From positions 5,642,001 to 5,706,000 of the forward strand of contig NZ_CP009241.1 in assembly GCF_000758525.1 (NCBI RefSeq): a DNA stretch of 64,000 nt. The letters run 5' to 3'. A model generated the notes under the pieces. The model made no database searches, was not told the origin of the DNA, and saw nothing but the letters and a program-made list of their open reading frames with translations. Position 1 is the first letter of the stretch. The number at the start of each line of letters is the position of its first letter. The stretch is from Paenibacillus sp. FSL H7-0357 (GTDB lineage Bacteria > Bacillota > Bacilli > Paenibacillales > Paenibacillaceae). The position numbers were made by a program, and so were the translations under genes. Shown here in pieces: positions 43,973-51,303 of this stretch.

Positions 43973-44908
43973 ATGAACAAGATTCCTAACCGCCAAGTCA
44001 TCTGTGACACACTGCTGGAATTGGCCAAAGACGACCGGGATATTATGGTACTAGCCAGTGATTCACGCGGTTCTGCCGCGATGGCTCCTTTCGCCAATAC
44101 ATTTCCGGAGCAATTCGTCGAGGTGGGTATTGCAGAACAGAACATTGTAGGCATGTCCGCCGGCTTGGCCCACAGCGGCAAGAAACCTTTTGTCACTTCA
44201 CCTGCCTGTTTCCTGAGCATGCGCAGCATTGAGCAAATCAAGGTTGACGTCGCTTATTCACGGACCAATGTGAAGCTGATCGGGATCAGCGGCGGTGTAA
44301 GCTATGGTGCGCTTGGCATGTCCCATCACTCCGTACAGGACATCGCGGTGGCCCGCGCCATTCCGGGACTGGCGATTGTGCTTCCCGCCGACCGCCACGA
44401 AACGAAGAAGCTGACCGAAGCGCTGGTTAAATATGACGGCGGCGTATATGTGCGGATCGGACGCAACCCGGTCGAGGACGTATACGAATCCGACGATTAC
44501 CCGTTTGAAATAGGTAAGGCTGTAATTGTACAGGAAGGTTCCGATATTACGATCATTGCCGCCGGTGAAACCGTACGTGTTGCCCTCGATGCTGCCAAGG
44601 CGCTTTCCGAAAATGGCGTATCCGCACGGGTCATCAACATGCATACAATTAAACCATTGGATGAAGAGGCCATAATTGCTGCGGCACGGGAGACCGGACG
44701 CATTATTACAGTTGAAGAGCACAGCATTTACGGCGGTCTTGGCGCTGCCGTGGCGGAGGTTGTCGTACAGCATCATCCCGTTCCGATGAAGGTGCTCGGC
44801 ATCCCGGATGAGCCGGCCATTGCCGGCAAAACAGCGGAGGTCTTCCGCCACTACGGCCTTACGGGCGACAATATCAAGCAAATCGCACTCGAATTGATCA
44901 ACAAGTAA
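43973..44908 (+). CDS. Transketolase-like subunit, C-terminal half
   Basis: A 311-residue protein with the pyrimidine-binding domain (EQFVEVGIAEQNIVGMSAGL, containing the glutamate that activates thiamine diphosphate) and the C-terminal transketolase domain (RVINMHTIKPLDEEAI). AAAGGGCAGGTG at the end of the previous gene serves as ribosome binding site. Partner of the subunit at 43125-43967. Confidence 0.92.
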   Translation: MNKIPNRQVICDTLLELAKDDRDIMVLASDSRGSAAMAPFANTFPEQFVEVGIAEQNIVGMSAGLAHSGKKPFVTSPACFLSMRSIEQIKVDVAYSRTNVKLIGISGGVSYGALGMSHHSVQDIAVARAIPGLAIVLPADRHETKKLTEALVKYDGGVYVRIGRNPVEDVYESDDYPFEIGKAVIVQEGSDITIIAAGETVRVALDAAKALSENGVSARVINMHTIKPLDEEAIIAAARETGRIITVEEHSIYGGLGAAVAEVVVQHHPVPMKVLGIPDEPAIAGKTAEVFRHYGLTGDNIKQIALELINK

Positions 44909-44920
44909 AGGGCGAAGCAT

Positions 44921-46420
44921 ATGGACCACAATCAGAAATATATCTTGGCCATTGACCAGAGCACTTCAGGCACCAAAGCACTCTTGGTAAACTCTGAAGG
45001 AGCAGTCATCGCCCGCAGCGGAATGGCGCATAAACAGCATTTCCCCCAGCCCGGCTGGGTAGAGCATGACCCGCTCGAAATTTATAATAATGTCATAAAG
45101 GTGGCCCGCAGCGTGCTGGAGCAAACCGGCATCCACCCAGCGGAGCTGGCTGCCCTGACCCTCACGAACCAGCGGGAAACTGCGCTGATGTGGGATAAGA
45201 CAACCGGTCAGCCGGTATATAATGCCATCGTCTGGCAATGCCAGCGTACTGCGGACCTATGCGCCGGGCTGAAGCAAGCGGGTCACGAAAGCAACATCCG
45301 TGCCAAAACAGGACTTATGCTCGACCCTTATTTCTCCGCCACCAAATGGAGCTGGATCATTAGGCATGCAAAAGGAGCAGCGGAACTGCTGGCCGAAGGA
45401 AAGCTGCTCGCAGGAACCATAGACAGCTGGCTGATCTGGAAGTTGACCGGCGGCAGCACACATGCTACCGACTATACGAACGCCAGCCGCACCTCGCTGT
45501 TCAATATCCGTACCTTGGAATGGGACGAAGAGCTTCTCCGGATTTTCGATGTCCCCCCTTCCCTGCTGCCTGAGGTTAAGCCGTCCGATGCCATATTTGG
45601 ATATACGGCGGACAGTAGCCTTTTTAATGAAAGAGTCCCGATCTCAGGTGTGATCGGGGATTCCCAGGGCGCATTGTATGGCCATCTCTGCTTTAAGCCC
45701 GGAAGTGCCAAGGCCACCTTTGGTACCGGCACCTCTGTGTTGATGAATATAGGCGACACCCCGATCGATGGCGGTAACGGTCTTGTAACTGCTATCGCCT
45801 GGGGGGCGGGGGGAAAGGTGACGTACGCGCTTGAAGCCATCATCCGGACAACAGGTGATAGCATCAAATGGACGCAGGATAATTTAGGGCTTTTCTCTAC
45901 CTTAGAGGAAATGCAGGAATTGGTCGAAAGTGTTCCCGCGAACGACGGCGTTTATCTTGTGCCTGCTTTTGTCGGAATGGGTGCACCCTATTGGGATCCT
46001 TACGCCAGGGCGGCTATTACTGGCATGAACCGCGGAACCACCAAAGCCCATATTGTCCGGGCTGCTCTGGAGAGCATTGCCTATCAAGTTAGGGACGCGG
46101 TGGAATTCATGGAGCAGCAGTCCGGCATTCAACTGCTCGGTCTGCGGACCGACGGCGGAGCTTCATCCAATGTCTGGCTCATGCAATTTCAAGCCGATAT
46201 CCTGGGCAAAGTGGTGACTCGGTCGACCTGCGCTGAACTGTCAGCCATGGGCTCGGTATATCTCGGCGGGCTCGGCACAGGTGTTTGGTCCGACCCCGAG
46301 CAGCTTGCAGCCCAACTTACGCTGTACGAGACATACGAACCCAAGCTAGATGAAGCCACCCGCCAAAAAAATTACACAGGCTGGCAGCGGGCTGTCCAGT
46401 CCGTGGTTCAGCGGAATTAA
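44921..46420 (+). CDS. FGGY-family carbohydrate kinase (glycerol-kinase-like)
   Basis: A 499-residue kinase. ATP-binding phosphate loop LAIDQSTSGTKALLV, ASRTSLFNIRTLEWDEELL, GDSQGALYGH and TDGGASSNVWLMQFQADILG all resemble glycerol kinase more than xylulokinase. Located 12 bases after the transketolase subunit as the last operon gene. Given its partners it probably phosphorylates the ketose made by the isomerase, but glycerol or another short polyol cannot be excluded. Confidence 0.87.
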   Translation: MDHNQKYILAIDQSTSGTKALLVNSEGAVIARSGMAHKQHFPQPGWVEHDPLEIYNNVIKVARSVLEQTGIHPAELAALTLTNQRETALMWDKTTGQPVYNAIVWQCQRTADLCAGLKQAGHESNIRAKTGLMLDPYFSATKWSWIIRHAKGAAELLAEGKLLAGTIDSWLIWKLTGGSTHATDYTNASRTSLFNIRTLEWDEELLRIFDVPPSLLPEVKPSDAIFGYTADSSLFNERVPISGVIGDSQGALYGHLCFKPGSAKATFGTGTSVLMNIGDTPIDGGNGLVTAIAWGAGGKVTYALEAIIRTTGDSIKWTQDNLGLFSTLEEMQELVESVPANDGVYLVPAFVGMGAPYWDPYARAAITGMNRGTTKAHIVRAALESIAYQVRDAVEFMEQQSGIQLLGLRTDGGASSNVWLMQFQADILGKVVTRSTCAELSAMGSVYLGGLGTGVWSDPEQLAAQLTLYETYEPKLDEATRQKNYTGWQRAVQSVVQRN

Positions 46421-46683
46421 AAGAGTCCATTTGAGCCTCAAAAGGACGCATCATTATGGTGCAGCATCAGTTAATTTCTGGTTTGATCGGCTTTGTGCCC
46501 CCAATGTGGAGATTCAAACCACCCGGAAAATGTCTACCAACTCACGATGTATAAGGTGGCTGGCACACCATTAATAGAATAGATGGCCGAAGCCGGTAAA
46601 CATTAATGCCTGGATTCCAAAGTTGAATTCTAACATAAATTCTCATGGTTCTGGGGCTGCCCATATATGTTGCCCAATTTAAG

Positions 46684-46709
46684 AAAGCCTGCAATTGTGC
46701 AGGCTTTTT
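46684..46709 (+). terminator. Rho-independent terminator downstream of the kinase region
   Basis: AAAGCCTGCA and TGCAGGCTTTTT pair around a short loop, followed by a T run. The stretch 46421-46683 before it has no supported gene; its open frames have no ribosome binding site. Confidence 0.75.
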
Positions 46710-46780
46710 GACTGCTTTCTTTGAGGAAGAAAAAACTGCAAATCTGAACAATGAGTGATGTTCTGATCTTTTAATAAAAA

Positions 46781-46824
46781 AAGATCGCACGCCCTCAATA
46801 CTACATGAGAGTCATGCGATCTTC
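46781..46824 (-). terminator. Terminator-like hairpin, probably for the MazG-like gene
   Basis: AAGATCGCA (46782-46790 region) pairs with TGCGATCTT near 46815-46823, with an A run on the left that reads as T on the minus strand. Confidence 0.6.
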
Positions 46825-46918
46825 TCTTAGTTCTCTCCCAGGCTGTAATCAAGGTAATGTTACGTTCAGCAAGCTCATGGCCTAAAGCCTCGGAGCTTTC
46901 TTTATCTATCGACGATGC

Positions 46919-47233
46919 TCATGAATACCTTTGGGCTAGCTTTTTCTTATGGGAGTGGAATATTTCCTCTAATGAAATATCATACTTGTTTGCGATAACA
47001 ATAAGATTTCCAAGCACATCCCCAAGTTCTTCCGTTAATTGACTTTTATTTTCTTCAAATGATCCTCTGCTCTCATCAGGCCGATCTCTGCCGATTTCAA
47101 GTGCCCGGATAGCTCTTGCAACCTCACCCGTTTCTTCGGCTAAAAAGCCAATACGAATGAATATATCCAAATCCGACCAGCCTCTGTCTTGATAATACTG
47201 TTTTACCCACTCTTGAAAATCAGTAATGTCCAA
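46919..47233 (-). CDS. MazG-like nucleotide pyrophosphohydrolase
   Basis: About 104 residues with the metal-binding helices FLAEETGEVARAIRALE and QLTEELGDVLGNLIVIAN (ExxE ... ExxD) of the all-alpha NTP pyrophosphatases. A TTG at 47233 has GGAGGG six bases upstream and is preferred; an ATG at 47266, directly after the stop of the previous gene, is the alternative but lacks a ribosome binding site. It may hydrolyse non-canonical nucleotides. Confidence 0.82.
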   Translation of the reverse strand: MDITDFQEWVKQYYQDRGWSDLDIFIRIGFLAEETGEVARAIRALEIGRDRPDESRGSFEENKSQLTEELGDVLGNLIVIANKYDISLEEIFHSHKKKLAQRYS

Positions 47234-47266
47234 TGATGACCCTCCAATATGTAAGATATAATTCAT

Positions 47267-47722
47267 TCAATGCTTTTGTATGATGTACACGCCCGACACA
47301 AGTAAAACTACACCCACAATTCTATAAGGGTTGATTAGGTGAACATCATTTCCTAAAAGACCGAAATGGTCAAATAAAATGGCAAGAATGATTTGACCAC
47401 AGATTACCAGGCTGAACATATTGGCAAATCCGATTTTAGGAGAAGCAAATATGGTTGTGAATATATAAAACGCACCAAATAGACCACCTGCTAACATCCA
47501 CCAACGGACACCCTTAATCGTATTTTCACCAGACATTGTATAGGTACCGTTTGCTAGAGTATAGCAAAATACAAGAGCAAGACCCAATGCCCCTACAGCA
47601 AAACTAATGAATGAGGAGAGAATTGGACTTCCGACTTTTGAGCGAAGCTGTCCATTTATTCCAACCTGTAAGGTTAGAGAAATCCCCGATAAAAATGAAA
47701 GCAGATAATACAGTAGTGACAT
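47267..47722 (-). CDS. DMT-family transporter (DUF606, YdcZ-like)
   Basis: A 151-residue protein with five hydrophobic helices, of the small DUF606 group of the drug/metabolite transporter superfamily (GINGQLRSKVGSPILSSFIS near the start). These half-size proteins work as dimers or pairs. It is divergent from the LysR regulator and followed by the MazG-like gene. Confidence 0.85.
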   Translation of the reverse strand: MSLLYYLLSFLSGISLTLQVGINGQLRSKVGSPILSSFISFAVGALGLALVFCYTLANGTYTMSGENTIKGVRWWMLAGGLFGAFYIFTTIFASPKIGFANMFSLVICGQIILAILFDHFGLLGNDVHLINPYRIVGVVLLVSGVYIIQKH

Positions 47723-47837
47723 ATTTGTCGCCTCCCTTGCGGATAAGTCATTGACTACATTCTTTCAGCTCATTATATTGAATAAATAGATATAAGTGAA
47801 ATACGATTTTCGGATAGGAGGTATACTGAATTATTAT

Positions 47838-48728
47838 ATGTCTATCAATTTAGAGCTTTATAAAATTTTTTATACGACTGCAAAATTAGGAAGTATCTCT
47901 AAAGCTGCGAAGGAGTTATTTAGCTCTCAGCCCGCAATAAGTCAATCCATAAAGCAGTTAGAGGAGAAACTTGGGGGGCGGTTATTTTATAGAAATGCAA
48001 AAGGTGTTTCACTGACCGTTGAGGGAGAAATTATGTTTCAGTACATCGAGCAGGGTTACGGTCTGATGCTGACAGCCGAGCGGAAGTTTTCTGAACTAAA
48101 GCAGATGCAGGCGGGACAATTACGGATATCAGTATGCAGTGCGGTATGCAAATACGATTTATTACAATATATCAGCCAATATAATCGTGAATACCCAAAT
48201 ATCAAAATGTATATAAAAGATGATTCGAGTCATGAAATAGCGAGGCTATTAAACGTAGGCGAAATTGATATCGGTATTTTGAATCTCTACAATACGGATG
48301 AAAGTAACCTTGATATTATCAAAACCTTACAAATGAAGGACTGTTTCGTTGTAGGCGAAAAGTATAAACATCTTTGTGATGAATCTTTATCCATCCAAAA
48401 GCTTACAGAAAACTACCCGATTATCCTCCTTCAACAGGGTGGGAGTACACGAGAATATATTGATGAATATTTCCGTTCTCACGGAATCGCTATAGACCCA
48501 CAAATCGAACTTAGCAACATGGATTTGATGGTAGAATTCGCCATTAAGGGATTAGGGATTGCTTGCATTATGAAGGATTATGTTCAAAAAGAATTGAAAA
48601 GCAAACTGTTATATGAGTTAGTGATTGCGGAAAAGATACCCTCAAGAAGTCTGGGAATAGCTACAAAAAAAGGGATGCCTCTGTCAACCGCTACACAAAA
48701 ATTTATTAATATTTTTGATGCACAGTAG
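47838..48728 (+). CDS. LysR-family transcriptional regulator
   Basis: A 296-residue LysR protein: winged HTH GSISKAAKELFSSQPAISQS followed by LEEKLGGRLFYRNAKG and a type-2 periplasmic-binding-like effector domain (GEIDIGILNLYNTDES). The ATG at 47838 is 14 bases from AGGAGG; a start at the CTG within that gap would be unusual. Divergent from the DMT transporter, which it probably controls. Confidence 0.87.
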   Translation: MSINLELYKIFYTTAKLGSISKAAKELFSSQPAISQSIKQLEEKLGGRLFYRNAKGVSLTVEGEIMFQYIEQGYGLMLTAERKFSELKQMQAGQLRISVCSAVCKYDLLQYISQYNREYPNIKMYIKDDSSHEIARLLNVGEIDIGILNLYNTDESNLDIIKTLQMKDCFVVGEKYKHLCDESLSIQKLTENYPIILLQQGGSTREYIDEYFRSHGIAIDPQIELSNMDLMVEFAIKGLGIACIMKDYVQKELKSKLLYELVIAEKIPSRSLGIATKKGMPLSTATQKFINIFDAQ

Positions 48729-48755
48729 TCATGTTCAAAAAATAAAGGGGAAAAT

Positions 48756-48800
48756 AAAAACCCGCGATACTCTTTTGCAAAAGAGTATTGCGGGTTTTTA
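48756..48800. terminator. Strong bidirectional terminator
   Basis: AAAAACCCGC-GATACTCTTT pairs with AAAGAGTATTGCGGGTTTTT almost perfectly, with A and T runs outside. It closes the LysR gene and separates it from the IS5-type remnant. Confidence 0.88.
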
Positions 48801-48822
48801 ATACCTCTGCTTATGATGGCAA

Positions 48823-49128
48823 TTAATCGTCCCATAGCCTGGAATTGTTGCCCCCTTTTGCTCCAGCTCCGTGCTGATGGATGCGAACAATCGTTGCATC
48901 AATCATTACGCTCTCGAAGTCAGATTCTATCGAAACTTTTTCTAATATTCGATTCCATATTGCGGCCTTTTGCCATCGGCGAAACCGAGTATACACGGAA
49001 GACCAGGAGCCGTAATTTTCTGGCATATCACGCCACGGTGCACCTGTACGAGCTACCCAAAGCATGGCATTGAGCATCTTTCAATTGTCTTTAGGGGGTC
49101 TCCCACCTTTTGGATTAGGTTCTTTTTC
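48823..49128 (-). pseudogene. IS5-family transposase remnant
   Basis: The frame reads EPNPKGGRPPKDN, then an in-frame TGA (49081-49083), then MLNAMLWVARTGAPWRDMPE and VMIDATIVRIHQHGAGAKGG, an IS5/IS427-type transposase N-terminal half. It ends in a short unrelated tail and the C-terminal half is absent. With a stop codon inside and both ends missing it is dead. Confidence 0.8.
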
Positions 49129-49179
49129 AAGCAAAAGTATGTATTAGCCCTCCGGTCGGAGGCTGTTCATAAAATATTG

Positions 49180-50469
49180 TTATCTGCTAAGCGGAAGGAC
49201 AACAAAGACTTCAAATTGCTTGTAGTTTGTAATTTTCCTCAAATATCCGCCGTACTTGGAAGTCACATTCTGGACATTACCTAAACCCAATCCGTGGAAT
49301 TTAGCATTCTTATAGGTAAGGTGCTTCTTGCTGCATGTACAATCTGGCCTGGAGTTGGAGACATGAATGAGCAGAACCTGATTGGCAGAATTGATTTGCA
49401 GACGGATGAATCTCTTTTCTTGTTCAGGAACAAGGCTCACTGCTTCCAGTGCATTATCAAGAACATTTCCAAGAGAAATACATAAGTCATAAGGATCAAT
49501 CTTGATATCTGATGCGCCAATATAGATTTCATGCTGTACGTTAATATGGTTTTCTTGGGCAATGTTAAGCATGTTGCTCACTAAAGCGTCAATTACTAGA
49601 TTCCCCGTAAAAATTCTTTTATCAGATTCGTTGAGCTCTCTTAGCATTTTATTCGTGTGCACAAGGGCTTCGTGGTACTCCTTTTCCTGAATACATGTCT
49701 GTATGTATAGCAACTGCTTGTTGGTATCGTGTACAATTCGTTTGATCTCTTCAATAGAACTGGTAGATTCATTCGAAATTACATCATAGTATTCTTTGTG
49801 TTGCTGCAACAGATGATTTTCGCCCTCCAATGTGTAATTCCTCATTAACCGCTCGATTATCAGGATTAAGAAAACAGTAATCAGAAATATGCAAGTTACA
49901 GTGACAGAGATAGATATTCTTTGCGGCTGATCTAGACAGAGACGATGTATTACATACATATTGATAACAATAATTACCGGCATAATCAGATAGTCACTTT
50001 TGTTAATACGGCAGCTTTGGCTATGCCTATAAATCCTGAGCAGCAGCACCAGGAGAAGTTTAGGCAGTGAAGCATAGATGAAAACGAGTTGACGATAATT
50101 TATGCCGGACGAAATGCCCAGTTCCGGTATTTGCTGTTCCGAAACCCAACATGCAGAAGCAAACTCCAAGATTAGGCACACAAAAATATAAATCGCGCTA
50201 TAAGACATTCTCAGTCCGAGGGAATCAATATAGGCATGCGCAATAAGAAAGATACTGAGATAGAACAGCAGTGATGTCTCATATCCAAATGACAAGAAAT
50301 AGCACAGCAAATAAATAAATATTCCACAAATGGAACAAGGCGTGAACTTTAACCATTTCCCAGTTGAACAGTTATTTGACACTATCTTAAAATATTGATG
50401 CGTCAATACTAATTGCACAACTATTATTCCAGTCGACCACAACATGCTGTATAAAAAGAGGCTGCTCAT
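49180..50469 (-). CDS. AgrC-like sensor histidine kinase (GHKL)
   Basis: A 429-residue kinase with six to seven N-terminal membrane helices (residues about 5-205), a short dimerisation region with the phospho-acceptor in RIVHDTNKQLL (H247), and a C-terminal GHKL ATPase domain (LGNVLDNALEAVS for the N box, GLGLGNVQNV for the G box). Such kinases usually sense peptides. It overlaps the LytTR regulator gene by four bases (ATGA). Confidence 0.88.
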   Translation of the reverse strand: MSSLFLYSMLWSTGIIVVQLVLTHQYFKIVSNNCSTGKWLKFTPCSICGIFIYLLCYFLSFGYETSLLFYLSIFLIAHAYIDSLGLRMSYSAIYIFVCLILEFASACWVSEQQIPELGISSGINYRQLVFIYASLPKLLLVLLLRIYRHSQSCRINKSDYLIMPVIIVINMYVIHRLCLDQPQRISISVTVTCIFLITVFLILIIERLMRNYTLEGENHLLQQHKEYYDVISNESTSSIEEIKRIVHDTNKQLLYIQTCIQEKEYHEALVHTNKMLRELNESDKRIFTGNLVIDALVSNMLNIAQENHINVQHEIYIGASDIKIDPYDLCISLGNVLDNALEAVSLVPEQEKRFIRLQINSANQVLLIHVSNSRPDCTCSKKHLTYKNAKFHGLGLGNVQNVTSKYGGYLRKITNYKQFEVFVVLPLSR

Positions 50470-51209
50470 ATTCTGGAACTTCCCACAATAAATTCAGCGA
50501 AAGCATTTTTGACAGTGCCGGCCTGGGTACGGCCTATAGGAAATTCTTCATCGTTGGACATAATGACTGAAGTGGCTGTAAATCTCCGCACATGCTCCAA
50601 ATTAATGACAACCGACCGGTGAATCAGCTTGAACGGTTCATTGATTCTCGCCAGGCACTCCGTCAGTGTCCCTGTCACGCAAAAGTTATGATGGATGGTC
50701 ACGACTTTGATTTTATTCTGAAGCAGGCTGTGCTTGATCTTAGCTAAGGCTATGATCTCGGGCTTACGCAAGACAATATAGCCATTCTCCGACTTCATGG
50801 TCACGAAGCGGCTATCGTTCGCAAACAGATAGCTGCACAATCGAGTGAATGTATACTTAAACAGATCATAATCCATTGGCTTCACTAAGAATTGAAATGG
50901 CTGGACCTCAAAGCTGCTCAACATATACTTTGGATAATGGGTGATAAAAATAAATTGGACATCGTAATCCGGAAAGGAACGGATGGTCTTTGCAGCTTCC
51001 AAACCGCTCATCCCGTTCATCTCCATATCCATAATTACAATATGAAAAGCGTATGGTCCGGCATCCTTATAATAAGCAAGCAATTCTTCAGCTGCTTCGA
51101 AAAAGTGGATTTTGAAATCGTAAGAGGTCTCGATTTGCAGCTGTGAGAAGTACCGCTGCAACCTTTCGTGAATCCGGATTTCATCGTCACATATTGCTAC
51201 TCTGATCAA
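50466..51209 (-). CDS. LytTR-family response regulator (AgrA-like)
   Basis: A 247-residue regulator: receiver domain with CDDE at residues 7-10 and phospho-acceptor in IVIMDMEMNGMSG (D61), followed by a LytTR DNA-binding domain (ENGYIVLRKPEIIALAKIKH, FKLIHRSVVINLEHVRRF). It acts with the kinase encoded just downstream and lies 94 bases after the fused ABC transporter gene, suggesting a linked response. Confidence 0.88.
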   Translation of the reverse strand: MIRVAICDDEIRIHERLQRYFSQLQIETSYDFKIHFFEAAEELLAYYKDAGPYAFHIVIMDMEMNGMSGLEAAKTIRSFPDYDVQFIFITHYPKYMLSSFEVQPFQFLVKPMDYDLFKYTFTRLCSYLFANDSRFVTMKSENGYIVLRKPEIIALAKIKHSLLQNKIKVVTIHHNFCVTGTLTECLARINEPFKLIHRSVVINLEHVRRFTATSVIMSNDEEFPIGRTQAGTVKNAFAEFIVGSSRI

Positions 51210-51303
51210 TGTCTTTTCCCCTTCTCATTTTCGAATTTAGTTAACAAACCGCTGCTTCGGATGAACAATAACTCGACTAGGAAAGCATAGCAACCATTAA
51301 TCA

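Noticed and set aside
43341..43973. Leftward frames opposite the transketolase genes
   Set aside because: Reverse shadows of strongly conserved thiamine-diphosphate enzymes.
46542..46790. 82-codon leftward frame between the kinase and MazG-like genes
   Set aside because: It runs through a terminator hairpin (46684-46709), has no ribosome binding site and no protein-like features.
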